NCBI RefSeq assembly: GCF_003149455.1
Contig: NZ_QFFK01000002.1
Coordinates: 682,001 to 746,000, forward strand
Direction of reading: 5' to 3'
Source: Chitinophaga deserti
GTDB lineage: Bacteria > Bacteroidota > Bacteroidia > Chitinophagales > Chitinophagaceae
DNA length: 64,000 bases
The notes beneath the pieces are model-generated. The model was not told the DNA's origin and did not search any database. It worked only from the letters and a program-made list of their open reading frames with translations. The translations under genes were made by a program, and so were the position numbers. Shown piece by piece: positions 1 through 8,156 of the stretch (the stretch's first letter is position 1; the number at the start of each line of letters is the position of its first letter).

Positions 1-36
1 TTTGACTGCCGTTATGCATCAGCGTGAGCCATACAA

Positions 37-1032
37 TCAATTGTTTGCATTGATCAGGTTGGCCACTACACTTACCATCACATCTTTATCATCCGGATTG
101 CTTTCTGCAATCATTAATGTAAGCGCCACCAAAGCATTATCCGCTATCCGCCTGGAGCCATCCTTATTGTACAGGATATGGTTCTTGTCCATATACCAGA
201 CAAACATAAAAGCAGCAATACGCTTATTGCCATCTGTGAAAGAATGATTCTTTACGATGAAATACAATAAATGCGCTGCTTTCTCTTCTATACTCGCATA
301 TAGATCGCGCCCGTCAAACGTTTGATGGATAGCAGCGATAGAACTGCGGAAAGATGCATCTTTCTCATTACCGAAGAGCGCAGCGCCGCCAACGCTATCC
401 TTCAATGCTGCTATTGCCTGCATAGCCTCTTCATAAGTTGGAATAAAGGATGGCCCCGGCCGTACGTTCTCCAGCGTCAGCGTCCGGTGATCGTACCGGT
501 CCAGTATTTCCAATGCATACGCATATGATTTGATTACACGGATTAAATCGGTAGTTTCATCATTGGATAACTGGTTTGTCTCCAGCAGTTTTCCCATTAA
601 ATGGATGGTGTTCGTTAAAGTTGTCAGATTCTCGGGCTGCCTGCGGAGCTTTTGTTCATTCAGGACATAGCCACTTAACATATACGCTTTGAGTACTTTG
701 TTTGCCCAAATCCTGAATTGAGTACCCCGCAAGGATTTTACCCGGTATCCCACTGAAATAATCACATCCAGGGAGTAGCGTATTGTTTTACGTTTGATAG
801 ATCTGGCGCCTTCTTTTTGAACTATTAAGTTTTCCTTAATAGTTGACGGCTTGTCTAATTCTTTGGAAGCATAGATTTTGTTTAAATGAATGTTGATATT
901 TGGAATTGTTGTGTCAAACAATTCCGCCATTTGTAGTTGAGTGAGCCATACGGTTTCATCTTCAACAGTTACTTCAAGACAAATATTCTTGTCTTCAGTT
1001 TGATAAAAAATAACAGGATCTTGATGTTTCAT
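37..1032 (-). CDS. RhuM-family protein with C-terminal Fic/Doc domain
   Basis: 331 aa. The N-terminal half (about residues 1-130) looks like the RhuM/virulence-protein family: an HTH-like segment at 35-54 and the conserved run from SLDVIISVGYRVKS (87-100) to KAYMLSGYVLNEQKL (115-129). The C-terminal third carries a Fic/Doc active-site motif, HSFTDGNKR, at residues 263-271. The residue after GN is Lys (K270), as in Doc toxins, rather than the Gly of AMP-transferring Fic enzymes. Fic/Doc domains modify target proteins (AMPylation, or phosphorylation in Doc); the target here cannot be read from sequence. The ATG overlaps the stop of an upstream open frame by the four bases ATGA, which suggests former translational coupling. 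No antitoxin is visible next to it. Family call is secure; function as toxin or defence gene is inference. Confidence 0.88.
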   Translation of the reverse strand: MKHQDPVIFYQTEDKNICLEVTVEDETVWLTQLQMAELFDTTIPNINIHLNKIYASKELDKPSTIKENLIVQKEGARSIKRKTIRYSLDVIISVGYRVKSLRGTQFRIWANKVLKAYMLSGYVLNEQKLRRQPENLTTLTNTIHLMGKLLETNQLSNDETTDLIRVIKSYAYALEILDRYDHRTLTLENVRPGPSFIPTYEEAMQAIAALKDSVGGAALFGNEKDASFRSSIAAIHQTFDGRDLYASIEEKAAHLLYFIVKNHSFTDGNKRIAAFMFVWYMDKNHILYNKDGSRRIADNALVALTLMIAESNPDDKDVMVSVVANLINANN

Positions 1033-1338
1033 TTTTTAAGGTGTTTGTTAACAGATTTGTTGTTCATTAGCTTTCGTTCAATTAGTTCCAATGTTTCAAA
1101 CACGATGCGGTCAAAGATCAGCCTGTTGAGCTGTGTGATGGTCCGGGCTAACGTTCGTGACCAATTCCGGTTACGATAAAAGACAGGGCCGCCCGGAAGA
1201 GCAACCCCTTCTTCATTTTGCTATTGTAATCCCGGCATATCGCAGGATTCCGTTAAGCGATGAGTAAACAGTAGTGTAATTAATTGCGTTGAAGGAAATT
1301 TGAGACCGTGAGAGCACGGCCTCCTCGGTTAATCCCAT
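1029..1338 (-). pseudogene. Probable remnant of a gene once coupled to the RhuM-Fic gene
   Basis: Two overlapping open frames read toward the RhuM-Fic gene. One (1213-1338, ATG, 41 codons) ends in SLNGILRYAGITIAK and resembles the end of a Bacteroidota XRE-type helix-turn-helix. The other (1029-1220, 63 codons, no start codon) contains YRNRNWSRTLARTI and RLIFDRIVFETLELIERK, and its TGA overlaps the next ATG as ATGA. The residue composition looks protein-like and the overlap is typical of an operon. The most economical reading is one frameshifted or truncated gene, possibly a small DNA-binding partner. I do not recognise the second fragment, so this is a low-confidence call. Confidence 0.3.
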
Positions 1339-1467
1339 GTGATGATGATGTAGTTAGCATTCATCAAAATCAACACAGCGAAACTAACGAGTAATGTAAC
1401 CCGACAGTGAAAAAAAGGGTGAGAATATATCAGTGCGGGAAGAGGATTTCTCCGAATTTCGGAGAAA

Positions 1468-1504
1468 CTAAAAAACGCTTCCCCGTTTGGACGGAGAAGC
1501 GTTT
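1468..1504 (-). terminator. Intrinsic terminator of the glycosyltransferase-HAD gene
   Basis: AAACGCTTC (1473-1481) pairs with GAAGCGTTT (1496-1504), with an inner CCGT/ACGG stem. On the minus strand the stem is followed by TTTTTTAG. It lies 24 bases beyond the stop at 1528. A second perfect dyad (TTTCTCCGAA/TTCGGAGAAA, 1448-1468) follows immediately. Confidence 0.8.
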
Positions 1505-1527
1505 AAAAATATGGGTTCAAATATTTG

Positions 1528-3069
1528 TTATGCGGGCTTCAATGCTTTTTCATCACAGTCGGGTGAGCCGCTGAATGCTTTCTTCACCTGCCTTGCAGCA
1601 AGGTATAAAAGGCCTGCTGTGGCAATGGCTGCCAGGCTTCCCAATCCGATGTTTACTGCCTGGCTCTTCGTTGGCCAGCGTTTATTAACACGCTCAGGAC
1701 TAGCCTGTGCAATGTCCAGTAACGGCGCCATACAATTATCTTCTATTACTTTATCAGCCACCGTAGCTGCTTCTACATATTGTGGATGATACGCCACACC
1801 AATGCCCGCATCCTGCAACAGTTCAGCATCGGTTTCACCATTGCCTACATAAATGATATTCTGCGACTGGATGTGGTATTTATCCGAAATGTACCGGAGG
1901 ATATTGCTCTTGCAATATTGTGTGTTACCGTTTTTACCATTGAGGAAATAATCGGGTACAGTGATTTCTCCGGTAGCTACACTGTGAACAAGGTGCATTC
2001 GGTTGGCAAATGCGAAATCCGCTCCCAGCTTGTTTTTCATGTGATTGGCAACACATTCGAACCCATCAGTAATAAACCCGCATATATATCCGCGCCGCTT
2101 GAGTTCGCGGATTACATGCCGGATATCCGGCGTTACGGGAATAGCATCGGCCACCTCCAGCAACTCTGCAAGGTTGCGCCCCTGGAAGAGGGCGGCACTG
2201 CGCGTGAGTATGGAAAGCGGATCGGTATAATGTTGCAGTACCTGCACGAGGGAGTCTTCCTGATCAAACGCGGCTGCAGCAGTAAACAGGTAGTTTTCCC
2301 GGAAAATGGTTTCGTCGAGGTTAAAGATTACCATCTTCTGCAGCTTGTCGATCGATTCGAGAATGGAATACTCCATTTGCTCGCGGATGATGTTGATATT
2401 ACCCAGTGTTTCGAGATTCTGCTGCGGAATGCTTTCTGCTTTACGAAGAATGGTACGGCTAACTTCACGGCTCATTTTACTGAGCTGTTCCCATGTTTGC
2501 ATCGCGTTCTCAAGCCGGCCGATGTTGACTTCGCTGATACGGGCACCCATCAGGTGCATGTCAATCAGCAACCCTATGTCTACCCCGTAATCATTTTCAA
2601 AATGCACCTGTTGCAGCATATGCTTGCGGGCGGCTATCATACCACTCAGCGGTTGGTTAAAGTGCGCCAGTTCCGGGAACAGGATACTCAGCAGCGGTTT
2701 GGCAACCAGCTGTGTTACACGGCCCGCCTGGCGCTCAAAGTATGACTTGGTGAAATCGGCTTCATCATTTACGATAGCATCTGTCAGCAGCTCCACCATG
2801 TTATCAGGGTAGGTGAGGATATCACCGTCCACATACATGATGATATCATGTTTGGCTGCCATCATTCCTTCGCGCATGGAAATTCCTTTTCCGCGCTGGC
2901 TGCTGGTAATAACACGCACCCGTTCCTTGAGGGCTTCGTCTACCGTATTATCGGTGGAGTTGTCATCAACTACAATAATTTCTATGGTTCGGGAAGTTTT
3001 TCGGATGGTTCGGATAACCTGCCGGATGGTTGCGCCCTCATTGAGCACGGGTATAACGACTGAAATCAT
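1528..3069 (-). CDS. GT2/GpgS-like glycosyltransferase fused to a degenerate HAD domain, C-terminal membrane helix
   Basis: 513 aa from the ATG at 3069, where the family core begins (MISVVIPVLNEG); an ATG at 3120 would add 17 residues. Residues 1-230 are a GT-A fold transferase: VVDDNSTD near 33-40, the metal-binding YVDGD at 79-83, and DYGVDIGLLIDMHLMGA near 160-177, a pattern typical of glucosyl-3-phosphoglycerate-synthase-like (GT81) enzymes. Residues about 245-455 are HAD-like, but motif I reads FNLDET: the nucleophilic Asp is Asn250. Motif IV reads GNGETD (409-414) instead of GDGxxD. A hydrophobic helix at about 471-491 and a short tail end the protein. Fusions of synthase and HAD phosphatase are known for mannosylglycerate synthesis, but this HAD half lacks its nucleophile and is probably not a phosphatase. 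The substrate is unknown. It is transcribed divergently from rbfA. Confidence 0.85.
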   Translation of the reverse strand: MISVVIPVLNEGATIRQVIRTIRKTSRTIEIIVVDDNSTDNTVDEALKERVRVITSSQRGKGISMREGMMAAKHDIIMYVDGDILTYPDNMVELLTDAIVNDEADFTKSYFERQAGRVTQLVAKPLLSILFPELAHFNQPLSGMIAARKHMLQQVHFENDYGVDIGLLIDMHLMGARISEVNIGRLENAMQTWEQLSKMSREVSRTILRKAESIPQQNLETLGNINIIREQMEYSILESIDKLQKMVIFNLDETIFRENYLFTAAAAFDQEDSLVQVLQHYTDPLSILTRSAALFQGRNLAELLEVADAIPVTPDIRHVIRELKRRGYICGFITDGFECVANHMKNKLGADFAFANRMHLVHSVATGEITVPDYFLNGKNGNTQYCKSNILRYISDKYHIQSQNIIYVGNGETDAELLQDAGIGVAYHPQYVEAATVADKVIEDNCMAPLLDIAQASPERVNKRWPTKSQAVNIGLGSLAAIATAGLLYLAARQVKKAFSGSPDCDEKALKPA

Positions 3070-3240
3070 AGGCGTCAATAATGGTTTTTGTGAACAATTA
3101 CAGTGCCCTGTGGCAGGCACTTGTCCCCAAAAATGATACCATAATGGGAGAGGGCCTGCGTGAGAACCGCTAAAAAAAGGCTAATTTTACATCACATCAG
3201 GCTTTGGATGCATGGATTGTTCAGCTTAAACGGTGTATAT

Positions 3241-3609
3241 ATGCAAGAAACAAAAAGACAAAAGCAGGTAGGACAGCTCGTGCAGCAAGAGCTCAGCGAT
3301 ATTTTCACCCGCATGGGCTTTAACGTGACAGAAGGAGGAATGATTTCCATTTCTTCGGTGAAGATGACGCCCGATTTGCTGGAAGCACGTGTTTACCTGA
3401 GCATGTTCCAGATTAAGAATCCTGTTGAAATGCTGGGGCGTATGAATGAGCGCATGAGTGAGATCCGCCGTGATCTGGGAAACCGGGTAGGCAAGCAATT
3501 GCGCCGTGTGCCGGAACTTACTTTCTTCCTCGATGATACGCTCGATCATGTGTTCAAGATGGAAGAGCTGTTCAAAAAGATCAATGACGATAAACCTCAG
3601 CAACCCTAA
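3241..3609 (+). CDS. rbfA: Ribosome-binding factor A
   Basis: 122 aa, normal for RbfA. It binds the 30S subunit and helps mature the 5' end of 16S rRNA. The start at 3241 gives MQETKRQKQVGQLVQQELSD, the usual RbfA opening; an upstream in-frame start at 3160 adds 27 unrelated residues and is rejected. The KH-like fold is supported by VKMTPDLLEARVYLSMF and the C-terminal VPELTFFLDDTLDHVFKMEE, which is diagnostic. A permease gene follows after 17 bases on the same strand, so the two are probably cotranscribed. Confidence 0.95.
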   Translation: MQETKRQKQVGQLVQQELSDIFTRMGFNVTEGGMISISSVKMTPDLLEARVYLSMFQIKNPVEMLGRMNERMSEIRRDLGNRVGKQLRRVPELTFFLDDTLDHVFKMEELFKKINDDKPQQP

Positions 3610-3626
3610 TCCGCGTTCCCTCCCGC

Positions 3627-4862
3627 ATGATCTGGCAGTTCGCTACACGCTATTTCCGCGCCCGTAAATCCACCACCGCGATTAATATCATCGCATGGGT
3701 GAGTATGAGCGCTATTGCTGTGGGTACCGCAGCCCTTATTACCGTGCTCAGTGTATTCAACGGATTTACTGGGCTGGTTAAATCACTCTACTCTTCCTTC
3801 TACCCCGATCTGCGTGTGGTTCCCGCCACCGGCAAAACTTTCATGCTTACCCCTGAGCAGCTGAAGCAGATCGCTACTGTGCCGGGTGTTGCCCATATAT
3901 CTGCAACAGTAGAAGAAAAAGCCGTAGTGATCAACGGGGAAAACAAGAAACAGACCATCGCCGTTATTAAAGGTGTTGACAATAACTTCACACAGGTTGC
4001 CAAAGTGCAGGATAAAATGGTGACCGGTGCATATTCTTTGCGCGATTCCAGCGGCCCGCTTGCAGTAATGGGGCTTGGTGTGGAAATGGGCCTTGGCGTG
4101 AATGTGGAGCAAAGCCGTGTGCCTTTAAGTATTTATATGCCCCGCCGTGATGAAGCTGCTTTCAGTGCAGTAATGCCCGATCAGTCTGTAGCTTCCGGCA
4201 CCGTGTTCCCTTCCGGTTCATTCGCCATCCAGCAGGAATTCGACAGTAAATACATACTGGTGGATATTAAATTCCTGCAAAACCTCCTCGATATGCAGCC
4301 CGGCGAAATGACGGCCGTGGAGATAGCTTTGCAAAAAGGCGCCCGGGAAGGCAGCGTACAAAATGCCCTGGAAGAGTTATTGGGTGAAGGAGTAAAAGTT
4401 CAAACACGGGTACAGCAGCATGCCACAATTTACAACGTGATGCAGGTAGAGAAGTGGGTGACGTACGTGTTCCTTAGCTTTATCTTAGTGATCGCAGCAT
4501 TTAATATGATCGGCTCGCTGTCGATGCTGGTAATAGAAAAACAGAAAGATATCACCATTCTCAAAGCCATGGGTGCCCGGTCGGCCACCATCAGGAGGAT
4601 ATTCCTCGCCGAAGGCCTTCTCATTGCCGGAGCCGGAAGTATTATAGGATTTACCCTGGCTATTATAATTTGTCTTGTGCAACAGCACTTCGGCCTCATC
4701 AAGCTGGGCGGGGGTACCTTTCTCATAGATGCATTCCCGGTAGAGATGCATTTGAATGATTTCGTATTGGTGGCTATAACGATTCTGGTAATCGGAACGC
4801 TGGCGAGCTGGTACCCGGCACACCGTGCTGCAAGGCAAACAATCTCCCTCAAAGCAACATAG
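3627..4862 (+). CDS. LolC/LolE-type ABC transporter permease (FtsX/MacB family)
   Basis: 411 aa. An inner-membrane permease of the lipoprotein-releasing class. It opens with FATRYFRARKS and a first membrane helix (about 18-42, containing MSAIAVGTAALITVLSVFNGF, typical of LolC/E). A large periplasmic domain (about 45-270) follows, then three C-terminal helices (about 275-300, 325-350, 375-400) with the FtsX core around IEKQKDITILKAMGA. Together with a LolD ATPase such proteins extract lipoproteins to LolA. No ATPase gene is adjacent, as is common in Bacteroidota where one permease may act as a homodimer. Substrate is inferred from family. Confidence 0.9.
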   Translation: MIWQFATRYFRARKSTTAINIIAWVSMSAIAVGTAALITVLSVFNGFTGLVKSLYSSFYPDLRVVPATGKTFMLTPEQLKQIATVPGVAHISATVEEKAVVINGENKKQTIAVIKGVDNNFTQVAKVQDKMVTGAYSLRDSSGPLAVMGLGVEMGLGVNVEQSRVPLSIYMPRRDEAAFSAVMPDQSVASGTVFPSGSFAIQQEFDSKYILVDIKFLQNLLDMQPGEMTAVEIALQKGAREGSVQNALEELLGEGVKVQTRVQQHATIYNVMQVEKWVTYVFLSFILVIAAFNMIGSLSMLVIEKQKDITILKAMGARSATIRRIFLAEGLLIAGAGSIIGFTLAIIICLVQQHFGLIKLGGGTFLIDAFPVEMHLNDFVLVAITILVIGTLASWYPAHRAARQTISLKAT

Positions 4863-4938
4863 CTTGTCATTTAATCGCATTCAGGGCGGTTATGTGCCAA
4901 TTTTTACTTTCCCAAATTGTATTTTGATCTAAACCGAA

Positions 4939-5048
4939 TGCATGCTGAGTGCTTGCTAAGTGCATGCTGAGTGCTTGCTAAGTGCTTGTTAAGTGCATGA
5001 ATACTGCATGCTGAGTGCATCCTGAGTGCTTGTATAGTGCTTATTTAG
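4939..5048. repeat. Ten tandem copies of an 11-bp repeat
   Basis: Ten head-to-tail 11-bp units, consensus TGCWTGCTRAG. Units 1 and 3 are identical, as are 2 and 4; later units decay (for example TGCATGAATAC at 4994). The array is intergenic, 77 bases past the permease stop, and is not in any plausible reading frame. The period equals about one helical turn. A different 11-bp array lies at 29965-30008. Confidence 0.9.
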
Positions 5049-5241
5049 TCCTTGAAAACCTTTTGAATACTCCTTGTCGTTAACTCGTACTTAGCATGAT
5101 ATTAACTTGAATAAGCTTGTAAAGCCTTAGGGGATTAATTGTAATGATAGGGGAGTAAAGCAACAGTATCACATCCGTTTTGGCAGGAGGATGTTTATAT
5201 TGACTGCTGAAATTCAGTTACTTGTGATACATTTTCATAAA

Positions 5242-5270
5242 AAAAGCGTACCGGTTGGTACGCTTTTCTT
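5242..5270. terminator. Bidirectional intrinsic terminator
   Basis: AAAAGCGTACC (5242-5252), loop GGTT, GGTACGCTTTT (5257-5267). The A and T flanks make it usable from both strands. It serves the transketolase gene (minus strand, stop at 5292) and can also stop read-through from the left. Confidence 0.85.
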
Positions 5271-5291
5271 TTATGCGGAAATTGCTTGTTA

Positions 5292-6128
5292 TTAGTAATC
5301 ACCGAGTGTTTCGGGCAATTGCGCCAGTGCTTTAGCGAGCTGCTCGTTGTTGGGAGCAATACCATGCCACTCGTGGGAACCCATCATAAAATCAACTCCT
5401 GCACCCATGATGGTTTTCATGAGGATAACAATGGGCTGGCCTTTACCGGTGAGGCTTTTAGCCTTTTCGAGGGTGGCAACCACATCATCCATGTCATTTC
5501 CGTTCATGGTGAGTACTTTCCAGCCGAAGGAGAAGAATTTGGCATCGAGGTCGCCGAGGCTCATCACTTTATCGGTAGGACCGTCGATCTGCTGGCCGTT
5601 GTAATCCACGGTAGCGATGAGGTTATCGATTTTGTGGTGGGCGGCAAACATGATAGCTTCCCAATTCTGGCCTTCCTGGAGCTCGCCGTCGCCATGGAGG
5701 GAGTAAACGATTTTGCTGTCGTTATTGAGTTTCTTAGTGAGGGCGGCGCCGCAGGCAACGCTGAGGCCCTGACCGAGGGAGCCGGAGGCTACACGAACGC
5801 CGGGAAGGTGTTCATGGGTGGTAGGGTGACCCTGCAGGCGGCTGTCCAGTTTACGGAAAGTAGCCAGCTCAGGCACCGGGAAATATCCGGAACGGGCGAG
5901 GGCGCTGTAGAAGACGGGGGAAATGTGTCCGTTGGAGAGGAAAAACAGGTCCTGGTTTTTACCGTCCATTTCAAAGGGCACGGGCTGGTGCTCCATAACC
6001 TTGAAATACAGGGCCGTAAAATAGTCCGTACAACCGAGCGATCCACCCGGATGGCCGCTTTGTACGGCATGTACCATTCTAACGATGTCCCGCCTGATCT
6101 GGGAGGCTATATCTTTCAGTTCTGGCAT
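5292..6128 (-). CDS. Transketolase, N-terminal subunit
   Basis: 278 aa from the ATG at 6128 (MPELKDIASQIRRDIVRM, the usual opening); an ATG at 6140 adds four residues. This is the thiamine-diphosphate-binding half of a split transketolase, which moves two-carbon units between sugar phosphates in the pentose-phosphate pathway. Visible motifs are GHPGGSLGCTDYFTALYF near the N-terminus and HGDGELQEGQNWEA, the ThDP/Mg GDG motif. The C-terminal (pyrimidine-binding) subunit that normally follows is not next to it: downstream is only a terminator and the 11-bp repeat array, so the partner must be encoded elsewhere. Confidence 0.93.
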   Translation of the reverse strand: MPELKDIASQIRRDIVRMVHAVQSGHPGGSLGCTDYFTALYFKVMEHQPVPFEMDGKNQDLFFLSNGHISPVFYSALARSGYFPVPELATFRKLDSRLQGHPTTHEHLPGVRVASGSLGQGLSVACGAALTKKLNNDSKIVYSLHGDGELQEGQNWEAIMFAAHHKIDNLIATVDYNGQQIDGPTDKVMSLGDLDAKFFSFGWKVLTMNGNDMDDVVATLEKAKSLTGKGQPIVILMKTIMGAGVDFMMGSHEWHGIAPNNEQLAKALAQLPETLGDY

Positions 6129-6257
6129 GATAATTGGCATTTTTAACTCCGCAAAAGTAATAAGAAATTCCCCGCTTTTTCAGTGATTATATGATTTTTT
6201 GAAATTGGGCGAAAGTCGGGCCGTGAAATTTCTTGATACACATATCGCTGAATTCAA

Positions 6258-6265
6258 TATCTTTG
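6258..6265 (+). promoter_or_regulatory. Candidate -7 promoter element of the WecA/MraY-family gene
   Basis: TATCTTTG fits the Bacteroidota -7 consensus TAnnTTTG and lies 16 bases before the ATG at 6282. A TTG at 6233-6235 is the nearest -33 match, with a rather long 22-base spacer. Confidence 0.4.
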
Positions 6266-6281
6266 CACGACAACCCCCCGT

Positions 6282-7445
6282 ATGGAGAATGTAATTATCG
6301 CAACTATCCTGAGTTTCGTTATAACCTACTTTGCTATCCCGGTGTTGATCCGGGTGGCTGAACTGAAGCACCTTTATGACGAACCGGACGAGCGCAAATC
6401 GCATAAAGTACGAATTCCCACGCTAGGTGGCCTGGGCTTCTTTGCAGGTTTCATATTGGCTTCCGCCGTATGTGTACCATCCAAAGATAGTTTCCCCCTG
6501 CAGTATCTGCTGGCCTCCTTCTTCGTGATCTTTTTCGTAGGAATGAAAGACGACCTTGTAGGGCTGTCTCCTGTCAAGAAACTGGTAGGACAGCTGGTGG
6601 CCGCCTTTGCCATTATTTACCTTGGTAATCTCCAGATTTCCAACATGTACGGCTTCCTTGGAATAGAAGAACTTCCTTATCATTTCAGCCTCCTCCTCAC
6701 TTACTTCACCTTTATCGTTGTTATCAACGCCTTTAACCTGATTGACGGGATCGACGGGCTGGCTGGCAGCATCGGGCTGGTAGTAGCTGCAGTACTGGGC
6801 GCTTATTTCCTGTTTGCCAACGAACTCCTGTATGCCGTAATGGGCTTCTCACTCGCGGCTGGCCTTGCAGGCTTCCTTATCTATAATATTACTCCCGCTC
6901 GCATTTTCATGGGTGATACCGGCTCACTGCTGGTTGGCCTTGTTAATGCTACCCTGATAGTCAAGTTTATTGACGTTGCAGGCAACCCTGCCGGCGCCAT
7001 GCCCTTACAGGCAGTACCCGCCATCGCATTTGCCGTGCTGATCATACCCCTGTTCGATACACTGCGTGTATTCACCATCCGTATGGCCCGTGGGCGCAGT
7101 CCTTTTACGGCCGACCGTCACCACATCCACCACTACATGCTTGCATTGGGGCTTAGCCACCGTCAGGCAACCGGTGTGGCAGTGGTTTCCAACATTGCAT
7201 TTATTCTACTCGCATATAACCTCCAGGGCATCGGCACTACCGCGCTGCTGTTTCTGGTAGGGGGCCTGGCGCTGGGGGGCACATCTGTGCTCTTCGTCCT
7301 TAAGCGCCGTAAAGAAATCGCTGCAGAACAAGCTGCCGCTGCGCTCGCATTTGCTGCAGAACAAGCTGCTTCCGAAGTTCAGGCTGCTATTTCCAAGCCC
7401 AAAATCCTTCGCGTCAATACCGAAACTGTTATGCAGGACAAATAG
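6282..7445 (+). CDS. WecA/MraY-family polyprenyl-phosphate N-acetylhexosamine-1-phosphate transferase
   Basis: 387 aa integral membrane enzyme that links a sugar-1-phosphate from a UDP-sugar to undecaprenyl phosphate, the first step of a surface glycan. Family signatures are GMKDDLVGL (Asp90-Asp91), NAFNLIDGIDGLAG (about 149-162), IFMGDTGS (about 208-215) and the His-rich RHHIHHYML (279-287) typical of WecA-like members rather than peptidoglycan MraY. About ten or eleven hydrophobic segments are visible. The last 40 residues are Ala/Glu-rich and hydrophilic, a likely cytoplasmic tail. Exact sugar is not readable. frr follows 95 bases later but has its own promoter. Confidence 0.92.
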   Translation: MENVIIATILSFVITYFAIPVLIRVAELKHLYDEPDERKSHKVRIPTLGGLGFFAGFILASAVCVPSKDSFPLQYLLASFFVIFFVGMKDDLVGLSPVKKLVGQLVAAFAIIYLGNLQISNMYGFLGIEELPYHFSLLLTYFTFIVVINAFNLIDGIDGLAGSIGLVVAAVLGAYFLFANELLYAVMGFSLAAGLAGFLIYNITPARIFMGDTGSLLVGLVNATLIVKFIDVAGNPAGAMPLQAVPAIAFAVLIIPLFDTLRVFTIRMARGRSPFTADRHHIHHYMLALGLSHRQATGVAVVSNIAFILLAYNLQGIGTTALLFLVGGLALGGTSVLFVLKRRKEIAAEQAAAALAFAAEQAASEVQAAISKPKILRVNTETVMQDK

Positions 7446-7485
7446 TTCTGTTTTGCTTTGGCTCCATGCTTACGATCGTCGGTCC

Positions 7486-7516
7486 TTTGACGATTAAAAG
7501 ATTTCATGTAGGTTTG
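7486..7516 (+). promoter_or_regulatory. Promoter of frr (Bacteroidota type)
   Basis: TTTG at 7486-7489, a 19-base spacer, and TAGGTTTG at 7509-7516. This is a full match to the TTTG-N19-TAnnTTTG consensus of the Bacteroidota primary sigma factor. Transcription would begin near 7522, 19 bases before the frr ATG. Confidence 0.75.
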
Positions 7517-7540
7517 CAAGCACTTTAAGTAAATATTCTT

Positions 7541-8104
7541 ATGCAAGACGAACTTAATTTAATTCTGGACGACGCGAAAGATTCCATGCAGAAAGCAATT
7601 TCCCACCTGGAAGCAGAGCTCACCAAAATACGCGCCGGTAAAGCCAATCCTGTGATCCTTGATGGCATCACTGTAGATTATTATGGCGCACCTACCGCCC
7701 TCAACCAGGTTGCCAACGTAGCCGTTGCGGACGCACGTACCCTCACCATCCAGCCTTGGGAAAAGAATATGCTGCAGGCTATTGAAAGAGCCATCATCGC
7801 TTCCAATATCGGCCTCAATCCTCAGAACGATGGTCTGATCATCCGCCTCTTCCTCCCCCCGCTTACCGAAGAGCGCCGTAAAGAACTGGTGAAGAAAGTT
7901 AACGGAGAAGGTGAACACGCTAAAGTAGCCATCCGCAACATCCGCCGCGATGCTATTGAAGCCATCAAAAAATTGCAGAAAGACGGGTTAAGTGAAGACA
8001 CCGCTAAAGATGCTGAAGCTGGTGTACAGGATCTGACAGACAAACACATTGTGCTGGTAGATAAGCATTGTGCGCAGAAAGACAAAGAGATCATGGCTAT
8101 TTAA
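7541..8104 (+). CDS. frr: Ribosome recycling factor
   Basis: 187 aa, standard length. RRF splits post-termination ribosomes with EF-G. Clear family segments: MQKAISHLEAELTKIRAGKA, VDYYGAPTALNQVANV, the VADARTLTIQPWEKN run, LNPQNDGLIIRLFLPPLTEERRKEL and VAIRNIRRDA. It has its own promoter and an intrinsic terminator, so it is probably monocistronic. Confidence 0.97.
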   Translation: MQDELNLILDDAKDSMQKAISHLEAELTKIRAGKANPVILDGITVDYYGAPTALNQVANVAVADARTLTIQPWEKNMLQAIERAIIASNIGLNPQNDGLIIRLFLPPLTEERRKELVKKVNGEGEHAKVAIRNIRRDAIEAIKKLQKDGLSEDTAKDAEAGVQDLTDKHIVLVDKHCAQKDKEIMAI

Positions 8105-8124
8105 TCCATGCCCATTATATTGAG

Positions 8125-8156
8125 AAGAGACAGGTGATTGCCTGTCTCTTTTTTAT
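8125..8156. terminator. Terminator after frr
   Basis: AAGAGACAGG (8125-8134), loop TGATTG, CCTGTCTCTT (8141-8150), then a T-run. The A-rich left flank is short, so its main direction is forward; it also overlaps the end of the convergent EamA gene. Confidence 0.85.

Noticed and set aside
4939-5048. CRISPR array
   Set aside because: Units are 11 bp and directly adjoining, with no spacers and no cas genes nearby.
5286-6146. A 286-codon frame opposite the transketolase gene
   Set aside because: The minus-strand frame has the ThDP motifs and the right length; this one is a shadow.
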